Shown here in pieces: positions 43,533-53,483 of a stretch of 64,000 nucleotides of DNA (position 1 is its first letter; every line of letters begins with the position of its first letter). Source of the stretch: a bacterium. Its GTDB lineage: Bacteria > Planctomycetota > Planctomycetia > Pirellulales > Pirellulaceae. Position numbers and translations under genes: made by a program. The notes beneath the pieces are model-generated. The model ran no database searches, was not told the origin of the DNA, and saw only the letters and a program-made list of their open reading frames with translations. The DNA is taken from positions 186,001 through 250,000 of the forward strand of contig WGNR01000006.1 in assembly GCA_016124445.1 (NCBI GenBank). The letters run 5' to 3'.

Positions 43533-46490
43533 TTACTTGATGATCCGATCCTTCGACAAACCTTCGCGTTCCTTCAAGCGACGCAGGACGAACACGATGA
43601 TCCCGATGATAATTGGCGGGATCGGCGGCAAGGCGACGGCCAGCGTCTTCACCTGGTTCTGGTAACTCAAAACCTTGCGGTTCAGATCGCGCGTGATCCG
43701 CTGCTGTTCTTGTTCGAGATTCGCTTGAAGCCGCTGCAAGGCTGCCTGCTGTTTGCTTTGGACGTCCTTCTCGCGCTGGGCGAGTTCCATGCGAAGGGTT
43801 TGAATTTCCTGAAGATCGGCTGTGGGGACTTCGCCTTGTTGGTTGACCCGAGCGTTGATCAAGTTGATCTTCTGGTTCAACTTTTCCAGCGGCAGCTGCA
43901 GTTCCTTTTGCAGTTGCTGTTCCTCTTCTTGGGCTTTGAGAGCCAATCCACGAAAGGCCTGATCGCTTTCGGTACGGGCGTGCTCGGTCAGATCTTCCAT
44001 CAAGCTCAAGCGGGCGATTGGCTCGTAGCGACTACGGATGGGGATGTAATCTTCCTGGCCGTCCAGCATATCGATCAGATTCAACACGAAGTTGACGTTG
44101 TCGAGTTGGAGCTCGTTGCTGTCGCCGCGGGCACGTAGTTGGACGAAAGGCGACGCCAGCAGGTCGATATCGCTAACCAGGGCCACTTTGATTTGGCCAG
44201 GCTTCGCTTCCGGCTCTTTCGCTTCGTCCTTCTTGTCGGCCTGCTTTTCATCTTTGGACGCTGCTTCTACTTTGGCGGCGTTCTTCAGTACCGATGGCAA
44301 CGTTCCTTCAATCAAAGCAGCCAGGACGAAGGGAGCAGGCGGACGGCCATTGGGGCCGAGTGCCGGTTGCCGCTTCGCTTCGACCCGACGCAGGTCATTC
44401 CCTGCGGACATCAGGTCGCTGACCTGGACCGTTCCGACCTTGGTGCCGGTGGTGACCAGGGGCAGGAAGGACATGGAGTCAGGAAAAGCAGGCTCCTTTT
44501 TGAAGGCACCAGGGAACATGAACAACATCTGCCGCAGGTCCTTGGTCGCGCTGACCTCGTTGTTCAATGCATTGCCATCCGGAGCGCCAGGCGTGGCGTG
44601 ATCGGCGAAGACCCAGTCTTTGGTAATCGCTCCCAGGCGATTGAAGCGAACTTCCGGGTTGTAATCCTGCCAGACAACAAAGGGCTGATAGTAGCGGTCA
44701 GTGGGGGACTGCTTGCCGGGCATCGAGACATGCAGCAGATCCCACAACTGGCGAATGTCTCCTTTGGGTTCCGGAGCACCACGACCAGGAAACGGATTTT
44801 GTTTTTCGCTACCGATAGGAGTCGCTTGCCGAAACATGAACGGCACCGGATCGTCGAAGATCGCCGTCGGCAAGCCAGCCTTGATGGCGGCCACCAGGTT
44901 GGCCATCGCCGGTTGAGACAGGCTGGAGGGCTGAACGGCCAGCAAGACATCGCACGACTTGGGATCGATCTTGTTGCTGGGATCGATCTCGATAATTTCG
45001 TATTGCTTTTCCAGTTCCGGAATGATGGCTTGCGGCGGGATGTTTTGAAAACCACCGAGCGGGTTTTGTTGAATGCCGCCAAAAAGCTGGGCATCGGTTG
45101 AAAGAACCCCCAAGCGTTGACGTTTCTTTTGCGAAACGGTTCCGATCGAGCGAATCAGTTCATATTCGACCGGGATGCCATTGCTGAAGAAGGGGATCAC
45201 CACCTTTTCCAGGCCTCGCTGCACCGCGGCACCCAGGATGATGTCTTCGGTCGCAAGCACGCCCCGTTCTTGCGTCGCGACTTGGACCGGTTCGATTCCG
45301 TACGACTCGCGGGCCGTATCGGCCGTCTCGCTGAAGGTCTCAAGTCCATCGTTGATGACGACGGTGATCTTCGACCCGCTCAGGCCACGGAACTCATTCA
45401 GATAGTTGATAATGTCCAGCTTCGTCTGAGCATAGCCTTTGGGAACATTGCCGCTGAGGAATGCTTCGATGCGGATTGGCTGGTCGGTCGAAAGGTTGCG
45501 AACCAACTGCCTGGTCTGCGGCAGCAGGCTGCTGGTCATCTTTTCGGTATAGTCCCAGCGGATGTCATTCATCACAAAAAAGAGCGTGGCCGCGAACGCA
45601 ATGATCAGCAGACAGGTCGAGCGCACGATGTAATGCCCCAGCAGTGACTCGCCATCTTTACCACCCAGCCAATGGCGGCGGCCGATCAGGACCATCGCCA
45701 GGTAAATCCCCACCACGGTCATCATCAGGAAGTAGGCCAGCGAACTAACCGAGATCACGCCACGGCCGAAGTCGGCGAACTGTTTGCCCATGCTCGCTTC
45801 GCTGAGAAAGCTGACCCATTCGTTCTGGGTGACAAACGCATCGGAGTATTGCAGCAGCACGAACGGAGCGTTGACCATGATGCCCAGCACAAAGCCAAGC
45901 GTCAGGTTGTTGGTCATGAAGGAGGCAACCATGCCCAGCGCGATCATCGTCAGGCCGATGAACCAGTAGCCGATGTAGGTCGTCATGAACAAACCGGCAT
46001 CGAGCGAGCCATCCGACAAGGCATCGAGCACCAGGAAGTTACAAACCTGAGAAAACAACAGCGAAACGCTGAACACCGACACGGCTGCCAGGTATTTGCC
46101 GATCACAATATCGAAGTCGGTCGCCGGCAAGGTCAGCAGAAGTTCATCGGTACCCAGTCGCTTTTCATCGGCCCACAATCCCATGGTGATGGTGGGGATG
46201 AAGATCAGCATGATCAGCGTGATCTGCGAATTCAGTTCGTTCAGGTTCGCCAGGTTGGCGTTGAAGAATTCGTGTGGCCAGAAGGCGGCCATCGACGTCA
46301 ACAACACGAAGATCGCCAGAAAGACGTAGCCGGTCGGGTTGCTGAAGTACGACTTGAAGTTTCGCTTCATCACCGCGTACGAAGCTTTCTTCACCAGCGA
46401 CAGCGGCACCAGGAAGACAAAGAACGCCAGAACAAACAGCAGATCGAACAGAAAAAGCGTTAAAAACTTTGCGTAAAACTCGAAGGTCAT
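43533..46490 (-). CDS. GldF-GldG-like ABC exporter permease fusion
   Basis: 985 residues. The N-terminal third is an ABC-2 permease: an extra helix (FLTLFLFDLLFVLAFFVFLV) precedes the usual GldF start (MKRNFKSYFSNPTGYVFLAIF), followed by helices up to about residue 280. A second membrane segment (STCLLIIAFAATLFFVMNDI) begins the GldG-like half with its large extracytoplasmic domain (VRNLSTDQPIRIEAFLSGNV; LGVLSTDAQLFGG) and a final C-terminal helix (VALPPIPPIIIGIIVFVLRR) after a coiled coil. In Bacteroidetes GldF and GldG are separate; here they are one chain. The partner ATPase is at 46556-47371. Confidence 0.87.
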   Translation of the reverse strand: MTFEFYAKFLTLFLFDLLFVLAFFVFLVPLSLVKKASYAVMKRNFKSYFSNPTGYVFLAIFVLLTSMAAFWPHEFFNANLANLNELNSQITLIMLIFIPTITMGLWADEKRLGTDELLLTLPATDFDIVIGKYLAAVSVFSVSLLFSQVCNFLVLDALSDGSLDAGLFMTTYIGYWFIGLTMIALGMVASFMTNNLTLGFVLGIMVNAPFVLLQYSDAFVTQNEWVSFLSEASMGKQFADFGRGVISVSSLAYFLMMTVVGIYLAMVLIGRRHWLGGKDGESLLGHYIVRSTCLLIIAFAATLFFVMNDIRWDYTEKMTSSLLPQTRQLVRNLSTDQPIRIEAFLSGNVPKGYAQTKLDIINYLNEFRGLSGSKITVVINDGLETFSETADTARESYGIEPVQVATQERGVLATEDIILGAAVQRGLEKVVIPFFSNGIPVEYELIRSIGTVSQKKRQRLGVLSTDAQLFGGIQQNPLGGFQNIPPQAIIPELEKQYEIIEIDPSNKIDPKSCDVLLAVQPSSLSQPAMANLVAAIKAGLPTAIFDDPVPFMFRQATPIGSEKQNPFPGRGAPEPKGDIRQLWDLLHVSMPGKQSPTDRYYQPFVVWQDYNPEVRFNRLGAITKDWVFADHATPGAPDGNALNNEVSATKDLRQMLFMFPGAFKKEPAFPDSMSFLPLVTTGTKVGTVQVSDLMSAGNDLRRVEAKRQPALGPNGRPPAPFVLAALIEGTLPSVLKNAAKVEAASKDEKQADKKDEAKEPEAKPGQIKVALVSDIDLLASPFVQLRARGDSNELQLDNVNFVLNLIDMLDGQEDYIPIRSRYEPIARLSLMEDLTEHARTESDQAFRGLALKAQEEEQQLQKELQLPLEKLNQKINLINARVNQQGEVPTADLQEIQTLRMELAQREKDVQSKQQAALQRLQANLEQEQQRITRDLNRKVLSYQNQVKTLAVALPPIPPIIIGIIVFVLRRLKEREGLSKDRIIK

Positions 46491-46555
46491 GGGAGATTAC
46501 CAGGTTGTCTGCGTGAGGTAATTGTTCGGGTAGCGATGGGGCCAAATCGTGGCGG

Positions 46556-47371
46556 TTACGAAGAAGACTCTTCGGAATCAATCTGCTGTACTTCTTCGTC
46601 TTGTGTCGCCTCTTCTTCTGGAGTCGATAGTGCGTTGACTCCCTTGGTCATGCGGTAGAACGCATCGTCGAGCGTTTCGCCCGGTTGTTTCATCGCCTCG
46701 ACCTTGCCGTCGTAGATCAGGCGGCCTTCGTTGATAACGATGGCTCGGGTCGCCAATGCATCGACCTCTTGGAAAATGTGCGTCGAAAGGAGAATGGTCT
46801 TCTCTTGCCCCAAACGGCGGATCATATCTCGCACGCCGCGAATCTGATTGGGGTCTAAGCCGGAAGTTGGTTCGTCCAGGATCAACACTTCAGGCTCGTG
46901 CAAAATCGCTTGGGCCATGCCGACACGCTGTTTGTAACCCTTGGAAAGCTTCGAGATCGGCTTATGCAGCACGTTGTGCAGGTTGCACAGATCAACCACG
47001 GCGTTGATTCGCTCGGTACGCTTGGCAGGGGACATGCCGCGGGCTTCACCAATAAACCAGAGCAAGCTATGCGGAGTAGCATCGGGATAAAGGGGACCGT
47101 TTTCAGGCAGATACCCCAACAGTGACGAGCCTTGTAGACGCTGAGTCGCCATGTTGTAGCCGGCGATGCGTGCGACTCCTTCACTGGGCGCAAGATACCC
47201 GGTCAGAAGCTTCATCGTGGTGCTTTTGCCGGCACCGTTGGGCCCCAGGAATGCAACCACTTCACCGCGATGGATCTTGAAGTTGATGTCGCGCGAGGCT
47301 GCGAAGATTCCATAGAACTTGGAAAGACGATCGGCTTCGATCATCGGCAGATCGGAATTGTGATCAACCAT
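46556..47371 (-). CDS. ABC transporter ATPase (GldA-like)
   Basis: 271 residues from the ATG at 47369-47371 (an ATG at 47432-47434 would add 21 hydrophobic residues). Walker A GPNGAGKST, Q-loop and signature LSKGYKQRVGMAQAIL, Walker B VLILDEPTSGLDPNQ and switch His in LLSTHIFQEVD are intact. The C-terminal extension is Glu/Asp/Ser-rich (EEEATQDEEVQQIDSEESS). It powers the adjacent GldFG-like permease, 65 bases downstream in transcription. Confidence 0.93.
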   Translation of the reverse strand: MVDHNSDLPMIEADRLSKFYGIFAASRDINFKIHRGEVVAFLGPNGAGKSTTMKLLTGYLAPSEGVARIAGYNMATQRLQGSSLLGYLPENGPLYPDATPHSLLWFIGEARGMSPAKRTERINAVVDLCNLHNVLHKPISKLSKGYKQRVGMAQAILHEPEVLILDEPTSGLDPNQIRGVRDMIRRLGQEKTILLSTHIFQEVDALATRAIVINEGRLIYDGKVEAMKQPGETLDDAFYRMTKGVNALSTPEEEATQDEEVQQIDSEESSS

Positions 47372-47622
47372 AGCAATTCGTTCTGAGAGCAGATCCGATA
47401 GGAAGCAGAGGAGGGCACCGACAAACAGGGCCATCCTCTAACATCAAGCTAAAACACGTAGTGTAACGCAATGAGCAGAAGTCATAAACTCCGGACTAGT
47501 TAAGACTTGCCGAAATTCAAGGCAAAAGCGCCTTCGACTTCAGCGAGGCCAGATGTCCAGTTGGCTGACCGCGTGGGACATTTCGTTGTGATAAGTATGT
47601 TGGGATAAGTCGCCGTGCAATC

Positions 47623-49302
47623 TCAGGGTAGATCAGACAAGCGAAGGGGGAGGTGGTGGTTCCAATGGTCATCGTCAAGCTGCGGAAAATCCATCCGCAG
47701 ATGGACGCCGCGAGATTCCTGCCGCAAAAAGGCCGCACGGGCCATTACCTGGGCAACGACCAGCATGTTTTGCAGTTCCCAGCCGCGAGGATGATCGAAT
47801 TGCTGCGGTAACACGTAACGGCACCAGGCTTCGATCGTTTCGATGGCATCTTCCAAGCCGCGCTCATCACGACGAACACCTACATTTCTCCACATCAGGC
47901 TTTTCAGCGAGTTGCGAATGTCGTCCAAGTCCAACGGATCGGTTGGCTCAGCGACTGGATGTTGCAGGTTGATCGCCTCGAAACGGTCAGGAATCGTCAG
48001 CGCGCACTGCGACGCATTTCGACCGGTTCTTTTTCCATATACGAGCCCTTCGAGTAAACTGTTCGATGCCAAGCGGTTGGCACCATGCAGGCCGCTGCTG
48101 GTGACTTCGCCTGCCGCCCAGAGATTGGGGACAGATGTTTGTCCCTGCTGATCGACGGTAACTCCCCCGATCATGTAGTGGGCACCTGGACGAACTGGGA
48201 TGCGATCGGTGGTGATGTCGATGCCAAACTTCTTGCAATTGGCATAGATGCCGGGAAAACGCTTCTGAACGAAGTCGGCATCGAGGTGATTGAGCAGCAG
48301 GTAAACGTTCGGGTGTCGGGTCAGTTCCATCTGCGAAACGATCGCCTGCGAAACAATGTCACGCGGAGCAAGTTCACCTCGAGGATCGTAATCGGTCATA
48401 AAGCGGTGACCGTTACGGTCGATTAAGTGTCCCCCTTCGCCCCGTACTGCCTCGGTGATCAGGCTTCGGCTGCTACCGGCGATGTAGAGCACTGTGGGGT
48501 GGAACTGCATGAATTCCATGTCGCGGGTTTCGGCTCCGGCACGCAGTGCCATTGCCAGTCCGTCGCCGGTGGCAACGCTTGGGTTGGTCGACTCTCGGTA
48601 GATCTGACCGACACCGCCGGCAGCCAGAATGGTTTGCTTGGCCCAGATGAGCGTTCGGCCATGCTTTTCATCAGAAGCGAGCGCCCCGCGGCAGATCCCG
48701 TCATGCGTGATCAAGTCCTGCGTGAACTCATTTTGCCAGATCTGAATGTTGGGAAGCGAGCGAACCTTCTTGACCAGCGCGCGAATCACTTCTTTGCCGG
48801 TCGCATCACCCAGAGCGTGCACGATGCGGTCACGGCCATGGCCTCCTTCGCGGGTGAGTGCCAGCCGTCCGTCGATTCGATCGAACTCGGTTCCCCAGCC
48901 GATCAGCTCGCGAATGCATTCCGGCCCTTCTTTCACCACCAGGTTGACCACGGCTTTATCGCAAAGCGTTCCGCCTGCGGTGATCGTATCGGCAGCGTGA
49001 TCTTCATAGCGGTCTTCGTTGTCCAGCACGCCGGCGATGCCGCCTTGCGCGTAGTTGCTGTTCGATTCCTGGATCTGCTCTTTGGAGAGAATCAGCGCGG
49101 ATAGCTTCGGATCGACTTCCAATGCTGCCCGCAATCCGGCGATGCCGCCGCCGATGATCAGCACATCGGTGAAGTAGTGCGAAACGCTTTTAGGATGGAA
49201 GGGTACAAGGTATCGGGGAACGTGCGGTGCCATGCGTCCAGCGATGGTTGCATCGTGCATGCCAGGGAAATTGCCGCCAGACGAGCCGGTCTGGACGAAC
49301 AT
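47623..49302 (-). CDS. nadB: L-aspartate oxidase
   Basis: 559 residues. Flavoprotein of the succinate dehydrogenase/fumarate reductase group: dinucleotide motif DVLIIGGGIAGLRAAL, flavin-contacting NSNYAQGGIAG, active-site GGHGRDRIVHALGD and HRFMTDYDPRGELAPRDIVS, and HGANRLASNSLLEGLVYG. It oxidises L-aspartate to iminoaspartate, the first step of NAD synthesis, in the cytoplasm. The N-terminus has about 40 residues before the flavin fold, so a later start is possible. No nadA or nadC is adjacent. Confidence 0.94.
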   Translation of the reverse strand: MFVQTGSSGGNFPGMHDATIAGRMAPHVPRYLVPFHPKSVSHYFTDVLIIGGGIAGLRAALEVDPKLSALILSKEQIQESNSNYAQGGIAGVLDNEDRYEDHAADTITAGGTLCDKAVVNLVVKEGPECIRELIGWGTEFDRIDGRLALTREGGHGRDRIVHALGDATGKEVIRALVKKVRSLPNIQIWQNEFTQDLITHDGICRGALASDEKHGRTLIWAKQTILAAGGVGQIYRESTNPSVATGDGLAMALRAGAETRDMEFMQFHPTVLYIAGSSRSLITEAVRGEGGHLIDRNGHRFMTDYDPRGELAPRDIVSQAIVSQMELTRHPNVYLLLNHLDADFVQKRFPGIYANCKKFGIDITTDRIPVRPGAHYMIGGVTVDQQGQTSVPNLWAAGEVTSSGLHGANRLASNSLLEGLVYGKRTGRNASQCALTIPDRFEAINLQHPVAEPTDPLDLDDIRNSLKSLMWRNVGVRRDERGLEDAIETIEAWCRYVLPQQFDHPRGWELQNMLVVAQVMARAAFLRQESRGVHLRMDFPQLDDDHWNHHLPLRLSDLP

Positions 49303-49372
49303 CGTTTCCCTTTGAGAAATGCCCGGCTAGGTGAATTTTTGGAGAATTACCTATTTTGACTTAACCGATGCT

Positions 49373-52300
49373 TTATTGAGAAGCCCCCTTGAGGTAGGCC
49401 CGATATTGTTCCAGGAAGGCGGCCGGAGGGAGGCTGCGCTGGTTGTCGCCGGAACCACCAGTCGCCGCATCCCGTTTTTCGACCCGGCGGGTAGTATCTT
49501 TCCCAGGCGAAAGCCCCAGGCTGCGAAGGGCATCGTCCAGCTCTTCTTTGGCACCTTGGTCGTCCGATTTTGCCGCTTGTTTCATCGACTGCCAGCGCTG
49601 TAGGAACCGCTGGTATTCTTCCTTGGTCCAACCCAGTTCGTCGAGCATCTCTTGATCTGGATTCTGCTGATGTTTGAGCTCGTCGAGGACCATATCGGTC
49701 GCTTTCCTGGCATAGTTCAAGTTGGCGGCATCTTCACCAGGTTCGAAGTACTTCCCAGTGTATTTTTGCTGCGGGGTGTCGCTTGGCTTGCCGCCTCCTT
49801 CCGGGGTGGGGGAGTTGCCGGGGCCGCGGCTGCCATTCTTCGGATCGTTCTTCTGGTTGCCAGGATTCTCGGGCGAGTTTTCGGCACTGCTGGGTTGCTC
49901 GCCAGGTTGATTTCCCTGGGGCGAGTTGGCGGTGCCAGAACCTTCACCCATTTGATCGCTTTGCGAACCGGTTTGTTTGTCAGCTTGAGGGCCGTCGCCT
50001 CCTTTATCGGAGGTTTCGCCCATCCCTTCCTGGTTGGCGGTACCGGCACCTTCGTCGGCGGCGCTGGTGCTGCCAGGGCTGTCGTTACCAGCCTGTTTGG
50101 CTGCCTGACCGCCGCCGGCTCCTCCGCCGCCACTTTGATCGCCCTGGCTATCTCCTTTGCTTTCCGACTGCTTGTCACTGTTGGAAGGTGACTTGGGTTG
50201 GTCGCCCTGCTGATCAGACGAAGCGTCGTCAGGCTCCATCTTGTTTTCGCTTTGCTTGTTCGGCTTCTCGCTAGATTCAGGGCTGCCGGTGTCTCCTTCA
50301 TTGGCCTTCTTGCCAGCACCGGAGTCGGTCGTGTCCCCCTTGCCAGTGTCGCCAGATTTTTCCGAATCGGCAGACGGGTTAGCGTTGGGCTCTTCCTGCT
50401 TGGCACCACCCTTGGTATCGCCGGCGCCTTTCTCCATGTTTTGCGTATCGCGATTGGGGGCTTCGCCCTGGTTGCGTTCGCCACTACCTGGTTCACCTTC
50501 CTGCTTCTGGCCATCGGTGGCGTTCTCGTCGGCGGCTGTTTCAGGCTTGGTGCCATCTTTGTTGCCAGTCTTGTTGTCCTGTGACTTCATTTCTTCTGGC
50601 TTTTCGCCAGGTTGGTTGTTGTCGCCACCGGCTCCGCCTGCCTGGTTTTGAGGATTCTCCTGGCCGTCCGCTTTGTTGCCATCTGTTTTGTTGTTCTGGT
50701 CGGAATTAGCGCCAGCCGGATCTTGGTTGGCTTCCGGCTTGTTCATCGGCTTTCCGCCTGACTGTCCTTCGCCAGGCTGCGGCGAATCATTCTGGTTGCC
50801 GTTTTGTGGAGAACCGTTTTGCTGTTGTTCCTGCTTCTTCTTGTCGAGGTAATCCTTGATCCGCTGGAAGGCGTCGGCATCTTCGGCTCCGTCGGAAGCG
50901 ACTTTGTCTTGCTGCCGCTCAACGGTCGAGTTTTCATTCGGCTTGGTCGACGAGTCTCCTTTCTGGAGTTCACCACCTTGATTGGGATCGCCTGCCTTGC
51001 CGGTGCCGGTTCCGTTGGGCTGACCGGTTTGGTCTCCCTGGTTATTCTGACGATCTTGCTTGTCGGAAGCAGCAGAAGGATTGCCGCCTTGGCCGCCGGA
51101 TGACTCTGGCTGGCTCATGTTGTCTTGATTGCCGTCCTGGTTTTGCTGTCCCTGACCACCTTGCCCCGATTGGGGCTGGCCTTTTTGTGGTTGGCCGCTC
51201 TGGTTCGGTTCGTTTGACTCTGAACCTCCCTGGCCTGGCTGCTTCTGTTGGTTTTCACCTTGGCCTTCCTGGTTGGAAGAACTTCCCCCTTGGCCAGATT
51301 CCTGCTGTTGGTCTTGCTGGTTTCCTTCCTGCGGCTTGTCGGACTGGCCTTTCATGCCTTGCTCGCCCGAGTTGCCCTTCGACCCGCTTTGATTGTCTTG
51401 ATTCTGCTCGCCCTGGTTCTGTTCACCTTGGTTGCCGTCTGACATGTCCTGCGAGTCGCCCATGCCAGACTTGCTATCGGACTTGTCGCCCTGGCCACCC
51501 TGCTGATCCTTGTTCATCGGGTTGGCATCGTTCTTTTGATCGAGCGATTGCTCCGGCTGCTGGTCGTTCTGGCCGCCAGCCTGATTTTGTTGATTGTTGT
51601 CGCCACCGTTTTGCGGGAGCGGATCGATGATCCGGATCTTGCGAATCCGCGTTTCCGAGACGTTCGGACGGAGCGTACCGTCGAAGTTGGTTCGGGTGTC
51701 TTCGGCAACTCCGATCAGCGTGACAACATCGCCGGAACGCAGCTTGTGCTGGCTGGGAACGAACTTCCAGTCTTGAAGAACCTGACCACTCTTAGGTTGC
51801 TTGAGCAGTGAGATGTTGATCGAAGGTTTGTCTTTGTCCTCACCCGGCTTGAAACCAACAGCACGTATTTGCCGAATGCCGAAGTCGGGATCGATTGCCC
51901 GGAAGCGGACGTTCAGCGGTTGGTTCTCGGGCAGTTGGATTTCGGATGCGGCTGGTTCCACAAATTCGATCTCTGGCGCGAGGTCGCGCAGCACGTCGAT
52001 GTTGTACAGAACCGGGTGCGGGTTGAGCACGCCATCTTCGGTGCGGAAACGAATCTGGTACGAGCGGAACTTGCCGGCGGCGCCTGCCTCGTTGAGTTCG
52101 AGAGGGAAGCGAACCGAAGCCCGGTTGGATTCTTCGCGATCGACCTGCATTGTCACCGTATTGAGCGAAACGATTGGCGAGTCTGCGACCGGATCGAATT
52201 CGACGTAGGCATTCTTGATCGGGCGATTGCTGATCGCGTGGATCGTGACCATCGTCCCTTCCAGGGCCCGAATATGTCCGTCCCCTTGTTGTTCCCAAGC

Positions 52301-53272
52301 GGCTTCGCCCGTGTAGCTGGGGTAGTCGTAACGTAGCGTCGAGATGTCAATCGAGGGGGCTTCGAGCGCGGTGACGTCGAAGTTGCGCGAGACGGCGTCG
52401 CCAGCTTCGATACGATAGGTCAGATCGTGCTGAATTCCGGTTTCCGAGGTTGCCACGACCGCTTCGTAGTGAAATCCATCTTCGCTGATCTGCAGCGGAA
52501 TGACCTGATCGACCAACTGGCCATCGTTGGTCGAGAAGATCAACTCCAGCCGGTCACCATCGGTGACGTCTTGCAGTTTGACCGTTACGGGTAGTTGGTC
52601 GCCCTGGTAGATGGTCGCATCGCCAGGAAGGATCTCGATGATTTCGACACGTGATGGCCGCGCGATGTCGTTCCATGGCATCGCAATCCGGGCCGCAGTC
52701 TGCAGCGGATCTTTGGGCGAAAGAACCGTGTACAAGCCGAAGATCACTGCCAAGGCGGCCAACACGTAGCCGACGCGAATCGCCTTCGTGTAGTCGACCA
52801 GGTGTTCCAGTGAGAGCGACGAGATATCGTTGGCGGCCTGATGTTCGACCGCATCGAGAACCGCTTTGCGAGTTCCTTGTTGATTCTGGCTGAGAAACAG
52901 AAAGTTCAGCAAACTGTTTTTCAGCGACGGCTGGCCTTGCTCGATCATCCGCGCGGCATACAGCGGATTGATGGAATGAAAGAGCAGGGGAGCGACATAG
53001 ATCCACATGAACGCCCCAGCTGCCGCGATGTACAGCAGGAACGAAATCAGACGCACACTGAAGCTGAGGCCGACGATCCAGTGATCAACGATCACCAGCG
53101 CCAATAGAAACAGCAGAGACCCGGCACTAAACAAAAGCAGACCGGCGGCCAACTCCGCCAACTTGACACTTCGGCGGGTGCGATTGATCTTGCGGCGGAC
53201 GAAATCTTGCGTTTGCGATTTCGACGAAGCGGTCTGAGTATCGGACAGGTTCGTTTGTACGTCAGTCGACAT
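49373..53272 (-). CDS. Giant DUF4175-like membrane protein with Q/N/G-rich low-complexity region
   Basis: 1299 residues from the ATG at 53270-53272. Two or three membrane helices lie in the first 220 residues (LAAGLLLFSAGSLLFLLALV; ISFLLYIAAAGAFMWIYV; VGYVLAALAVIFGLYTVL). A beta-rich domain to about residue 550 has DUF4175/TIGR02302-like segments (RVEIIEILPGDATIYQGDQL; VEFVEPAASEIQLP-like strand). Residues about 555-1165 are low complexity in Gln, Asn, Gly, Ser, Asp, Glu, Lys and Pro. A helical C-terminal domain closes it (ARKATDMVLDELKHQQ; GWTKEEYQRFLQRWQ). Function unknown. Long disordered tethers suggest an envelope or surface role. Confidence 0.85.
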   Translation of the reverse strand: MSTDVQTNLSDTQTASSKSQTQDFVRRKINRTRRSVKLAELAAGLLLFSAGSLLFLLALVIVDHWIVGLSFSVRLISFLLYIAAAGAFMWIYVAPLLFHSINPLYAARMIEQGQPSLKNSLLNFLFLSQNQQGTRKAVLDAVEHQAANDISSLSLEHLVDYTKAIRVGYVLAALAVIFGLYTVLSPKDPLQTAARIAMPWNDIARPSRVEIIEILPGDATIYQGDQLPVTVKLQDVTDGDRLELIFSTNDGQLVDQVIPLQISEDGFHYEAVVATSETGIQHDLTYRIEAGDAVSRNFDVTALEAPSIDISTLRYDYPSYTGEAAWEQQGDGHIRALEGTMVTIHAISNRPIKNAYVEFDPVADSPIVSLNTVTMQVDREESNRASVRFPLELNEAGAAGKFRSYQIRFRTEDGVLNPHPVLYNIDVLRDLAPEIEFVEPAASEIQLPENQPLNVRFRAIDPDFGIRQIRAVGFKPGEDKDKPSINISLLKQPKSGQVLQDWKFVPSQHKLRSGDVVTLIGVAEDTRTNFDGTLRPNVSETRIRKIRIIDPLPQNGGDNNQQNQAGGQNDQQPEQSLDQKNDANPMNKDQQGGQGDKSDSKSGMGDSQDMSDGNQGEQNQGEQNQDNQSGSKGNSGEQGMKGQSDKPQEGNQQDQQQESGQGGSSSNQEGQGENQQKQPGQGGSESNEPNQSGQPQKGQPQSGQGGQGQQNQDGNQDNMSQPESSGGQGGNPSAASDKQDRQNNQGDQTGQPNGTGTGKAGDPNQGGELQKGDSSTKPNENSTVERQQDKVASDGAEDADAFQRIKDYLDKKKQEQQQNGSPQNGNQNDSPQPGEGQSGGKPMNKPEANQDPAGANSDQNNKTDGNKADGQENPQNQAGGAGGDNNQPGEKPEEMKSQDNKTGNKDGTKPETAADENATDGQKQEGEPGSGERNQGEAPNRDTQNMEKGAGDTKGGAKQEEPNANPSADSEKSGDTGKGDTTDSGAGKKANEGDTGSPESSEKPNKQSENKMEPDDASSDQQGDQPKSPSNSDKQSESKGDSQGDQSGGGGAGGGQAAKQAGNDSPGSTSAADEGAGTANQEGMGETSDKGGDGPQADKQTGSQSDQMGEGSGTANSPQGNQPGEQPSSAENSPENPGNQKNDPKNGSRGPGNSPTPEGGGKPSDTPQQKYTGKYFEPGEDAANLNYARKATDMVLDELKHQQNPDQEMLDELGWTKEEYQRFLQRWQSMKQAAKSDDQGAKEELDDALRSLGLSPGKDTTRRVEKRDAATGGSGDNQRSLPPAAFLEQYRAYLKGASQ

Positions 53273-53334
53273 GATTTCTCGTGGCGATTGCCAAGCGCGC
53301 ACTAAGGTGCCAGGGTGAAAAGTAAAGTCTTCCT

Positions 53335-53363
53335 ATTATAGGAGACGATCGCCAGGGCGTCCC
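53335..53363 (-). promoter_or_regulatory. Candidate promoter of the giant DUF4175-like gene
   Basis: On the minus strand a perfect TATAAT (53340-53335) sits 17 bases from a weak -35 (GGGACG, 53363-53358). The start would be near 53328, about 55 bases before the ATG. Confidence 0.45.
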
Positions 53364-53483
53364 CGTTTTTGGCGGAAATTTAGGGGTGTTTGATTCCCGC
53401 CAGGGGGTGGTTTGGCCGAAATAGGGCGTTCGGGAAGGAAGGCATGGCACGATCGTAACGGAATTCGCTACGAAGGCGGAAGC

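Noticed and set aside
49770..51610. Possible CRISPR array or tandem satellite in the repetitive stretch
   Set aside because: The repetition is at the level of Gln/Asn/Gly codons within one long open frame; there are no regularly spaced identical repeats and spacers.
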